Below are positions 8,247 through 16,275 of a DNA stretch of 64,000 bases, one piece after another (the stretch's first letter is position 1; each line of letters begins with the position of its first letter). A program made the position numbers and the translations under genes. The stretch covers positions 1 to 64,000 of the forward strand of contig NZ_LWBP01000200.1 in the NCBI RefSeq assembly GCF_002078015.1, in the 5' to 3' direction. The notes beneath the pieces are model-generated. The model saw nothing but the letters and a program-made list of their open reading frames with translations, had not been told where the DNA came from and did no database searches. The stretch comes from Niastella populi (lineage in GTDB: Bacteria; Bacteroidota; Bacteroidia; Chitinophagales; Chitinophagaceae).

Positions 8247-10001
8247 TTACCAGTTAGGGTTTTGTGCCAGGTTCTTATTCAGTTCTCTGTCCTCTATAGG
8301 CAAAGGCCATAAATAATCCCTGTCTTCCCGGAATGTTTTGTTGATGTTCCTGTTAGTTAGAATATAGCCGCCGGTCGACAGCGTCAGTTCGCTGCTGGCA
8401 ATCTGGTAAGGACCGGTTGCCGGTGGTTTGGCGCCGTCATATATTTCAACATCCACCTTTCCATCCCTGTTCAGGTCATAGTTGCCGGCCCCGGGAAAGT
8501 ACATGCCCAAAAAAGGCCGTGTAAGCAAATGACCTTCTTTCCAACGCATAAGATCGTCCCAACGAAAGTTATTTTCCATAACCAGTTCTATTCTCCGTTC
8601 CCTTCTTATTTCAAGGATCACTCCTTTATTGTCGCTTCCGACGTTCTTGTACATATCTGCGAGGTAGGGATCAGGTTGGGCATTGGCTACCGACATATCG
8701 AGGTTGGGCATATTTACCCTGTCGCGCAATAATTTTATAGACATATTCAGGTCGGCCTGGGTAAGGGTACCCAGTTCAGCCAATGCTTCCGCATAGTTCA
8801 GCAAAACTTCGCCGGCGCGGAACAATACCATATCATGGTACGACTGGCCGTTTCCGTCCATGGCAACGATATTCATCCACTTGATGGGCTGATAACCGGT
8901 CATGGTTGCTTCAAAGTCGGGAGCGAGCGACGTTGTTTGTCCTATACGGGTATAACCCGGCGTACGAATTGTTTGCGCCAGCCTCGGATCGCGGTTCTGC
9001 ACTTCATTATAAAACTCCATAATCTGGTAACCGGGTATATCGGTAAATCGCGAACCGTCGGCCATGAGATAGCTGTTTACCAGGCTTTTTTCCAAACCGG
9101 GTTTTCCCTGTGTTCTGGCAGTCATATAAAACTGAAGGCCATGCCGTATAGCCTGTTCATTTGAATAACGCCGGGCAAGAATTACTTCATCGGCTACGCC
9201 ATCTGCATTGATGGTAGCAAACAGGTCCTGGTACGGTTTGCCGGAAGGGCCCGTTGTTTTATTGTAAATGATATACCCGCTTTCGTTTATAAATTTCAGG
9301 GACGCTTCTGCAGCCAGCGCCAACAACCGTTCGGCGCCGGGCAAATTAAATTCTTTATGATGGTACTTTCGCCATGTTCCTTCATACAGTGCAACCCTCG
9401 ATTTTAAAGCCAGTGCAGTCCATTTGGTTACACGTTCCACACTTTTGGCAGCAGGTAAATTGTCTATTGCAAAGTCAAGATCGGCTAAAACAGAATCGAT
9501 GATCAATACCCTTGAATCCCTTGGCTTCATCAGGTTCTCCACATCGTTATTCTCCAGTACATTGCTATACCAGGGCACATCGCCAAACCATCTTACTTTT
9601 TCGAAATAGAACTGCGCCCTGAAAAAACGCGCCAGTCCAAAATAGCGATCGCGCACAGCGGCATCTTTATAGTTTATGGCGCTGGTATTGTTCAACAGGA
9701 AGTTGATACTGCGCAGATCGCTCCATCCCCATTTGGAATCGGTAGTAGGAACGATCCTGGTGCCACTCACTTCGGCATTCACGCTCGATTTAACTACGTT
9801 ATCTACCGCCTCTCCATAGATATACGCTGCATCGGGGAACTGCGGATAAAAGCCATTGGTATAGGAGATGAATGCTCCCTCGCTGCGGAAAAAGTTTTGC
9901 GGCGTTACCTGGTCGGTAGGGTAACGTTCAAGATAATCCTTCGAACAGTTGGTGAAAGAAATAAGGCTTGCAGCTATGATAAGTTTATAACTCAGTTTCA
10001 T
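8247..10001 (-). CDS. SusD/RagB-family outer-membrane lipoprotein
   Basis: A 584-residue SusD homologue. It has a lipoprotein signal (ISFTNC, Cys19) followed by the typical SusD start KDYLERYPTDQVTPQNFF. The N-terminal TPR-type helical region and the C-terminal RagB/SusD signature (VILEIRRERRIELVMEN, FRWDDLMRWKEG) are intact. SusD proteins form the lid over a SusC barrel and bind the ligand at the cell surface. The susC gene lies 29 bp upstream, the usual pair order. Its length is in the normal range. Specificity cannot be read from sequence; the neighbouring phosphodiesterase-fold lipoproteins are the best clue. Confidence 0.95.
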   Translation of the reverse strand: MKLSYKLIIAASLISFTNCSKDYLERYPTDQVTPQNFFRSEGAFISYTNGFYPQFPDAAYIYGEAVDNVVKSSVNAEVSGTRIVPTTDSKWGWSDLRSINFLLNNTSAINYKDAAVRDRYFGLARFFRAQFYFEKVRWFGDVPWYSNVLENNDVENLMKPRDSRVLIIDSVLADLDFAIDNLPAAKSVERVTKWTALALKSRVALYEGTWRKYHHKEFNLPGAERLLALAAEASLKFINESGYIIYNKTTGPSGKPYQDLFATINADGVADEVILARRYSNEQAIRHGLQFYMTARTQGKPGLEKSLVNSYLMADGSRFTDIPGYQIMEFYNEVQNRDPRLAQTIRTPGYTRIGQTTSLAPDFEATMTGYQPIKWMNIVAMDGNGQSYHDMVLFRAGEVLLNYAEALAELGTLTQADLNMSIKLLRDRVNMPNLDMSVANAQPDPYLADMYKNVGSDNKGVILEIRRERRIELVMENNFRWDDLMRWKEGHLLTRPFLGMYFPGAGNYDLNRDGKVDVEIYDGAKPPATGPYQIASSELTLSTGGYILTNRNINKTFREDRDYLWPLPIEDRELNKNLAQNPNW

Positions 10002-10030
10002 CTTTACTTTTTTTGGTAAAACAAACAGGA

Positions 10031-13000
10031 TTAAAGGGTAATATCCAGTCCAAATGAATATGTTTTACTAAAGGGATACACCCTTCCGTCGATCTGCGCC
10101 ATTGCCTGCTCCGGATCTATATACTTTGATCTTAGTTTGGTGCTGGTGAAAATATTTTCCCCGCTGGCAAAGAAGCGCAATCCTTTTATGCCGGCCCGCT
10201 GGGTAAGTTGCCGCGGGAGCGTATAACCGATCGTGAGATTTTTCAGCCTGATATATGCCAGGTTCTGGATGTACCGGTTATTCGTTGCACGCAGTTCGTT
10301 GTTCGCGTTCAGCGCCACATAGGCTAACAAATTGGGGAAATAGGCATTGGGATTGTCAACACTGTACACATCTTTTTCAAAATCCTTTGGAATGAAAGAG
10401 AAATACGGGCGCGAATAAGGTCCCCAGAAACGGTCTGCATTATTACCGGGGTACCAGTCCATTTTACCCAGCCCCTGGAACAGGAAACTAAGATCTATAT
10501 TGTTCCAACTGGCGTTGCCGCCGAACGAATAAGAATAACGTGGCGTATTATTACCTACTACCCGCTGGTCGCCCGGGTCGTAGATAGTATTGGCGCCGGA
10601 ATTAATAATGCCGTTTCCATCCAGGTCTATCCAGCGAAGATCACCTGCCCGCAGGGGAATATTGTTATCAAGGCGGGTGCGGTTTAAAAACCGTTGATTA
10701 ACAGGATAGGTTTTCGCTTCTGCATCTGTAAGGAAAAATCCATCCGTTACATAGCCCCAGATCTCCCCCATTCTTTTTCCTTCGTATAAGCTGTTGGTGA
10801 GGGCTGTAGGATTGTTGATCTTCTTTACGGTGGAGTAGTTATCGCTTAAAGCAACTGTAATTCCATATTTAAAAGTTTTAGACAGCAACCGGAACTGATC
10901 GCGGTAGTTCATTGCCAGCTCAAATCCTTTTGTTTCAATGCTGGCCACATTCTCGGATGGCTGCGTAGCCCCATATACGTTGGGGATCTTGACGCCGGCA
11001 GCCAGAATATTATCGGTGATACGAACAAATTTATCAAAGCTGATATTCAGCTTGTTTTTGAAAAAGGCGATATCGATGCCCCCGTTGTACGTGGTAGCCA
11101 TTTCCCAGGTTAAGCTGGCCGATACAGGGTTGGCAGGACTATAGTAGTTAACTTTCTGGCCATCGAGGATATAGGAAGCTGTTCCCGGGTTCATGCTCGA
11201 GATGTAAGGATAGCGGCTATCCACCTGCTGGTTGCCCAATGAGCCGATGGAACCCCTGATCTTCAGATCGCTTACAACAGGTAGCAGGGCATTGAAGAAA
11301 CGCTCCTGGCTGATGCGCCATGCAGCTGACATGGAAGGGAAAAAGCCCCAGCGATCCTTTGCCGGGAACCGCGATGATCCATCATAACGTCCATTTGTTT
11401 CAATGATATATTTCCCTTTATAGTCGTAACTAAGCCGGTAAAAAGCGCCGATCAACGCTACTTCAGAGGAACCGCCAAAAACGCGTTGTTCCCCGGTACC
11501 AAGGTTTAAATCGTTCAGGTCTTCCGCGGTCAGATTATTCCTTTCTGCACGCAGGCTCTTATCGGTATGCAATTCCTGGTTATAACCCACCAACACTTTC
11601 AGGTGATGATTTTTACTGAACGATGTGGTATAATCGGAATACAGGTTTACTACATGCCGTTGATTAAACTGCTGTGTCTCTTTCAACATATCCACACTAT
11701 ACTTGGGTGCAACTTCCACTACCCCCGGATATAAAGAATACGTTGCAGGCGTTTGCCGGTAAAACCTGGGATCTGTATATAAGTTAAAACTATAGTTACC
11801 GGTAATATTCCAGTTTTTAAGCGGGGTTACCACTACTTCATTGATGGTGGTGAGCTCGTATTTTTTATCTACCCCTTTGGTATTGCCATCGATCAGCATG
11901 GCAAAGATACCATCGCCGATATCATAGTTATTCAGGCCGGTTCTGTAGGAAGCCGTACCGTCGGGATTTACAGGAGCATAAGCCGGCGATGCATGCACAT
12001 TTATATGCGTAAAGTTGGCGGTTCCCCCACCTTCGCGTCCCTGGTAGGTATAATTGTTATGGTATAAATTCGTGTTGTTTGAAATGCGCAACCAGGGATT
12101 GAGCTTTGCACTTATCTTGGTGCGCAAAGTTTTAGCACTGTATTTATCGGTATTCATACGCATGATACCGTTTTTCGATTTGATATTACCGTTGATCATA
12201 TAGCTGAACGTTTCACTACCGCCACTGATGGAGATGTTATGGTTTTGCGATGGCTGCCATTTCGTAAACATGATATCCCACCAATCGTAATTACCATAGT
12301 AAACGTATTGATCCTTGCCATTCCGGTTTTGGATGGTTACCCATGGCCGGGACGGATCTTCCGTTTTATCATTACGCCTGTCATATAATTCCTGGTAATC
12401 CCTTTCGGTATAACCTGAATATCCGCCCACATGCGCCAGGGCGGCGTCGTTCAGGCGCATCCAGTCATAAGCTGTTGTCAGGAAATCGGTACTAACCGTG
12501 GGGGTGGAATATCCCAGGTAATTATTGTAACGTATAACTGTTTTTCCCGACTTACCGCTTTTGGTTGTTACCAGTATAACGCCAAATGCGCCGCGCGCGC
12601 CATAGATGGCGGCTACCGATGCATCTTTCAGTACGCTGATACTTTCTACTTCTTCCGGATTCAGCCGGTCGAGCGTGCCGGGCACCCCATCGATGATCAC
12701 CAACGGCTCTTCCGGGCCGCCGGTAGAAGCATTACCCCTGATATTGAATGTGCCCATCTGGCCGGGCGTTCCGCTGGCTACGCGGATATTGAGGTTGGGC
12801 ACCACGCCCTGTAACAGCGTGGTAATGTTGGAAGCAGGCCGGTCGCGTAGATCATCACCCACAATTTGTTGCACGGCGCCACTTAAATTCATTCTCTTCT
12901 GCGTACCATATCCAACGTATACTACTTCATCCATACTGTTCACCGGCGCCAGCGCCATCTTCACCATTATAGAGTTACTCTCCCCCGCTTTGATAAGGAA

Positions 13001-13294
13001 ATTCTTTACATCATACTGCCGATACCCGATAAAAGAAAACCGGAAATGGTATGCGGTACCTGTTTTCAGTTGGTTGAAGCTGAAAATACCGTTGATGTTT
13101 GTATTTGTTGTAATTCGGGAGAATGTATCGGATGCGTTTACTGCTATAACCGTTACATTGGCCATCACCGTACCTTTTTCATCCAGTACGGTACCGGTTA
13201 TAGCGCCTGTTTGGGCTTTTATTCCGGATGACAGTAGAAGCATCAGTAATAAACATGCCCCTGCCCGCCGGAGACAAGTTAGTCCAACTTTCAT
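10031..13294 (-). CDS. SusC/RagA-family TonB-dependent outer-membrane transporter
   Basis: A 1087-residue SusC homologue. It has a signal peptide (about residues 1-28, ending GIKAQ), a carboxypeptidase-regulatory-like beta-sandwich (about 29-115), a TonB-box-like VVYVGYGTQK (about 124-134), a plug domain and a large beta-barrel ending in an aromatic-rich strand (FSKTYSFGLDITL). The plug has the RagA-type LQGVVPNLNIR and the segment DASVAAIYGARGAFGVILVT. There is no N-terminal STN signalling domain between the signal peptide and the beta-sandwich, although the operon encodes its own sigma factor and anti-sigma factor. It lies 45 bp after the FecR gene, so it is probably co-transcribed with the regulators. 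Confidence 0.95.
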   Translation of the reverse strand: MKVGLTCLRRAGACLLLMLLLSSGIKAQTGAITGTVLDEKGTVMANVTVIAVNASDTFSRITTNTNINGIFSFNQLKTGTAYHFRFSFIGYRQYDVKNFLIKAGESNSIMVKMALAPVNSMDEVVYVGYGTQKRMNLSGAVQQIVGDDLRDRPASNITTLLQGVVPNLNIRVASGTPGQMGTFNIRGNASTGGPEEPLVIIDGVPGTLDRLNPEEVESISVLKDASVAAIYGARGAFGVILVTTKSGKSGKTVIRYNNYLGYSTPTVSTDFLTTAYDWMRLNDAALAHVGGYSGYTERDYQELYDRRNDKTEDPSRPWVTIQNRNGKDQYVYYGNYDWWDIMFTKWQPSQNHNISISGGSETFSYMINGNIKSKNGIMRMNTDKYSAKTLRTKISAKLNPWLRISNNTNLYHNNYTYQGREGGGTANFTHINVHASPAYAPVNPDGTASYRTGLNNYDIGDGIFAMLIDGNTKGVDKKYELTTINEVVVTPLKNWNITGNYSFNLYTDPRFYRQTPATYSLYPGVVEVAPKYSVDMLKETQQFNQRHVVNLYSDYTTSFSKNHHLKVLVGYNQELHTDKSLRAERNNLTAEDLNDLNLGTGEQRVFGGSSEVALIGAFYRLSYDYKGKYIIETNGRYDGSSRFPAKDRWGFFPSMSAAWRISQERFFNALLPVVSDLKIRGSIGSLGNQQVDSRYPYISSMNPGTASYILDGQKVNYYSPANPVSASLTWEMATTYNGGIDIAFFKNKLNISFDKFVRITDNILAAGVKIPNVYGATQPSENVASIETKGFELAMNYRDQFRLLSKTFKYGITVALSDNYSTVKKINNPTALTNSLYEGKRMGEIWGYVTDGFFLTDAEAKTYPVNQRFLNRTRLDNNIPLRAGDLRWIDLDGNGIINSGANTIYDPGDQRVVGNNTPRYSYSFGGNASWNNIDLSFLFQGLGKMDWYPGNNADRFWGPYSRPYFSFIPKDFEKDVYSVDNPNAYFPNLLAYVALNANNELRATNNRYIQNLAYIRLKNLTIGYTLPRQLTQRAGIKGLRFFASGENIFTSTKLRSKYIDPEQAMAQIDGRVYPFSKTYSFGLDITL

Positions 13295-13339
13295 TGTTGA
13301 TTGTTTAGTAAAATATATTGTTTATGATTCTATAAGTAC

Positions 13340-14773
13340 TTACTGCCTGGCCAACTTCACGGTATACTCGCCGCGTTTCTTTTTAATTAGCTTTAAACCG
13401 TTCATGCGACATATAACGGGAAGCATTTCGATAGATGAATTATCGTTGGGGATGGTACCGGTAAAATACAGGTCCCGTATTTCTTCTTTCTGATATTTAA
13501 TTATTACGTTGTTCCTTTCTGCCACCTGGTCAAACACCAGCCACAGCGGCACTTTGCGGTAATCTTTGCCGGCCGGCACATCGGCGATGCGCATTCCGTT
13601 AGCATCTGACTGAACGGTGTGCAGGTTACTATCGGCCACCGCTGGGGGTATTACTGCCGGTTTCTCAGGCAATGGAAGCAACCCGGGGGTGGTTTCATTA
13701 ACGGTTTGCTCATGCATTTTTACCGGGGCTGTATTGGTATTTGCGGCTTTGTTAAACAGCAGGAATTTATCGCCCTGTTGTTCAACCTGCAATCCATTCA
13801 TAACGGCGATGATCTGTAAGATCTGTGATAAAGAATCACTTTTATCGAAGTGCCCGGTAAACAACTCATGACCGGTTTCATTTCCGTTAAAAACAATTTC
13901 TTTCCCAAATATTTTTTCAAGCCGGTCGAATGTTGCCGTTAGCGGCACTTTTTTAAAGTCAAGCACCAGTTCGCCGGCACTATTGTCTTTAACCGTTCCT
14001 GCTATATAATTACGGTTATCATTGCCGGCCATCACCTCCCCGATCTTTGTAACTTTTACCTGCGCCAGCGCCAGATCTATATTACATTGTTCGCCCGGGA
14101 AAAGATAGGTATCGCCAATGGCCAATTGCGCATTCACCGATCTTACAACCACTTTTCCCTCGTATAATTGAACATTGATATTCGTCGCTGTTTTACCCGC
14201 ATCTACCATGAAAACAGTACCTAACGCTGTAGTGGTAATGCCGCCGCTGTATACTGTAAAGGGGGCGTTTGGGTTTTTGGCTACATTAAAAACAGCTTTA
14301 CCCGTTAAATAAATGTCTCTTTTATCTTTCGCGGTTGAATAGATCACAGCAGACCCCGGATGTAAACTCAATCGCGAACCGTCGGCCAGTAAGACCTCCT
14401 GTACATTATTGTCGCCATTGACAATCCTGTCGAATGCCGGTGCAGCGAATATATTACCTGCAACAACAGCCTTCTCCTTTTTTACCGGCATTAACATATA
14501 TGCGCCTGTAATAAAGATCATGACGGCTGCAGCCGCCGCCAGTGGTTTCCATAGGGCAGCCAGCTTACCCCTGGTAGTGGCTGCGGAAACATGCCCCCGG
14601 ATGCTTTCTTCAATGTGCTGTGGTATTTCCGTTGCAGGCATATCCCATTCAGCTTTTGGCGCCAATTCGTCAAGAATGCCCGGGTCCCCGTTAATGAACT
14701 GCATAGCCTGCTCCGCTTCTTCTGCAGTGCATTCATTTCTCAAAAACTTTATAACGAGGTCTCTTTTTTCCAA
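13340..14773 (-). CDS. FecR-family anti-sigma factor with two C-terminal DUF4974/STN-like domains
   Basis: A 477-residue inner-membrane anti-sigma factor. The cytoplasmic N-terminus (1-75) should hold the ECF sigma factor, one membrane helix follows (about 78-95), then a periplasmic FecR domain (about 118-215). A DUF4974 domain follows (about 270-340; DFKKVPLTATFDRLEKIFG). Then, after a Pro-rich linker, comes a second similar domain (about 403-475; YRKVPLWLVFDQVAERNN). Family members usually have about 320-400 residues and one such domain. The duplicated beta-alpha-beta domain resembles the STN module normally found on the cognate SusC, which lacks it here. It follows the sigma gene by 48 bp. 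Confidence 0.9.
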   Translation of the reverse strand: MEKRDLVIKFLRNECTAEEAEQAMQFINGDPGILDELAPKAEWDMPATEIPQHIEESIRGHVSAATTRGKLAALWKPLAAAAAVMIFITGAYMLMPVKKEKAVVAGNIFAAPAFDRIVNGDNNVQEVLLADGSRLSLHPGSAVIYSTAKDKRDIYLTGKAVFNVAKNPNAPFTVYSGGITTTALGTVFMVDAGKTATNINVQLYEGKVVVRSVNAQLAIGDTYLFPGEQCNIDLALAQVKVTKIGEVMAGNDNRNYIAGTVKDNSAGELVLDFKKVPLTATFDRLEKIFGKEIVFNGNETGHELFTGHFDKSDSLSQILQIIAVMNGLQVEQQGDKFLLFNKAANTNTAPVKMHEQTVNETTPGLLPLPEKPAVIPPAVADSNLHTVQSDANGMRIADVPAGKDYRKVPLWLVFDQVAERNNVIIKYQKEEIRDLYFTGTIPNDNSSIEMLPVICRMNGLKLIKKKRGEYTVKLARQ

Positions 14774-14820
14774 ACGGAGATTTATTATAACAGGAAGTAC
14801 GGGCGAAATCTGATTTTCCC

Positions 14821-15369
14821 CTACGCTGTAAAAAATAAAATGTAAATAATTATAAAATGGGAGTTGCTCAGTGTTTTTCTCAGGTGGCTTAACGCCTTCA
14901 GCAACTGGCTGTCAACCGTTTTTGTGGAAATGCCCAGCAGGCGGGATATTTCTTTATAAGAATAACCGTGAACATGCTTCAATTCGAAGATCTGCTTTCG
15001 TTTTGCGGGCAAACTGTTCAATGCCGAATGAATAGCATCGCGAAGTTCATGACGGTCATTAAATGCAGCGGAAGAAATTTCGGCGGGAATATTTTCCGGC
15101 GTTTCAACATGCCGGCGATAACTGGCTTCTTTTCTGAGCCAGTCAATATAGATCTGGCGGGCTTTCTGAAAGATCTGTTGATCGAGGCCGATGGTTGCAT
15201 CCATTTGCTGCCGGTACTTCCATAATTTTATAAAAGTATCCTGCGTAAGCTCTTTTGCAACTTCTTCCTGTTTTGTTTTACGCATGAAGTAGGAATACAC
15301 CTTGTGCTTCCATTCGTCGAAGACGTCTGTGAAAGTTTTATGATCTCCCTCCTTCAGACTACTAATCAT
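14821..15369 (-). CDS. ECF RNA polymerase sigma-70 factor
   Basis: A 182-residue ECF sigma factor of the Bacteroidota SusCD-linked type. Region 2 shows KELTQDTFIKLWKYR, and region 4 shows LPAKRKQIFELKHVHGYSYKEISRLLGIS, followed by KTVDSQLLKALSHLRK. It is the first gene of the seven-gene operon and is expected to be held by the FecR protein encoded next, then released when the importer senses substrate. The hydrophobic end (HFIIIYILFFTA) is unusual for a cytoplasmic sigma factor; it may be a short membrane-contacting tail. A TAGGTTTG box (15394-15401) lies 25 bp upstream of the start. Confidence 0.92.
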   Translation of the reverse strand: MISSLKEGDHKTFTDVFDEWKHKVYSYFMRKTKQEEVAKELTQDTFIKLWKYRQQMDATIGLDQQIFQKARQIYIDWLRKEASYRRHVETPENIPAEISSAAFNDRHELRDAIHSALNSLPAKRKQIFELKHVHGYSYKEISRLLGISTKTVDSQLLKALSHLRKTLSNSHFIIIYILFFTA

Positions 15370-15393
15370 AACAGGGGCCTTTTAAATGAGATG

Positions 15394-15401
15394 CAAACCT
15401 A
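15394..15401 (-). promoter_or_regulatory. Bacteroidota -7 box before the sigma/FecR/SusCD operon
   Basis: On the minus strand the sequence reads TAGGTTTG, a match to TAnnTTTG, 25 bp before the ECF sigma start. No clear TTTG box sits about 20 bp upstream. Confidence 0.45.
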
Positions 15402-15495
15402 TTACAGATATATCGTTTGAAAGATTATTTTTACTTTAAGAAATTATAAATAATTGACATCTGTACACTTCATTGAAAATCACTAGAAATGCCCT

Positions 15496-15533
15496 TCACT
15501 GCGCAGCCACCAGCTCATTATACTGCTTCACCA
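15496..15533 (-). repeat. Left copy of the 38-bp direct repeat (gene-3'-end relic)
   Basis: It matches 27353-27390 at 36 of 38 positions in the same orientation. Read on the minus strand it encodes VKQYNELVAAQ and a stop, the counterpart of VKKYNELEAAQ-stop that ends the gene at 27353-27991. No other part of that gene is present here. The two copies bracket the whole RHS island. Confidence 0.85.
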
Positions 15534-15556
15534 AACAGGAAGCAGGAAACATTGAA

Positions 15557-16255
15557 TTAACCCGACTTGCGAGAAGACAATTTACCCAATGCCTCAACAT
15601 ATTTTTTCCAGTATGCCTCATTTCGCCAGATCCATCGCTCTTTTTTGACCCAACCGTGGGGCGGAGGTATTGTATCTAATGGATGAAATTTCCCGTTGGT
15701 AAATTTCGATACCATTTCTTTATTTGATCTAATGTCCTGATCAGTCATCTTCTGCAGGTCTGCCATGTAAACTATTTTAATCTCATCATATTTGATCACC
15801 TTAAGCCAAAATTCCCCGCCAAACCAGGGAGCAAGATAACTACGTGAAACGTTATTTATATACTGTGCTTTGATGGTGTCTCCGTCGATCTTATAAGCTC
15901 CCCAATATGAACCGATGTAAAATTCATCTCCAATACCATTTCTGGCAACGGCCATTAAACAACTATCAACATCAGGTGGAAAAGGCTGACGAAAGAAGAA
16001 GCTGTATACAAACGAACCATCTTCATAAAAAAGCATCTGCACAAAAAAGCTATCCAATTTCCCGGTTCTATTATTCTTCAAAAATTCTCCCCGCTCCCAA
16101 AATTGGTAATAACCATCAATATTCAAGAGGCTTCTGATGTTTGTGCTTTTCCCTTCGAGCTTATTGGTAAACCGTTCTCTTATATCTTTAGATACTGGTT
16201 TGTATGAGCATGCAAATAAAAGGTTCAATACTATTATAACTACTGCAATTTTCAT
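15557..16255 (-). CDS. Candidate immunity lipoprotein for the RHS toxin
   Basis: A 232-residue lipoprotein: the signal is short and ends LLFAC, Cys16. I recognise no family. The mature part is beta-rich with many aromatic residues (YYQFWERGEF, FVYSFFFRQPFP, APWFGGEFWLKVI). It begins 20 bp after the stop of the RHS-toxin gene on the same strand, the usual position of an immunity gene in polymorphic toxin loci, and it is more AT-rich than the RHS genes. A periplasmic or surface lipoprotein would intercept an incoming toxin outside the cytoplasm. This role is inferred from position only. Alternatively it could be an unrelated accessory lipoprotein. Confidence 0.6.
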   Translation of the reverse strand: MKIAVVIIVLNLLFACSYKPVSKDIRERFTNKLEGKSTNIRSLLNIDGYYQFWERGEFLKNNRTGKLDSFFVQMLFYEDGSFVYSFFFRQPFPPDVDSCLMAVARNGIGDEFYIGSYWGAYKIDGDTIKAQYINNVSRSYLAPWFGGEFWLKVIKYDEIKIVYMADLQKMTDQDIRSNKEMVSKFTNGKFHPLDTIPPPHGWVKKERWIWRNEAYWKKYVEALGKLSSRKSG

Positions 16256-16275
16256 TACTTCAAATAAGTTGGGTA

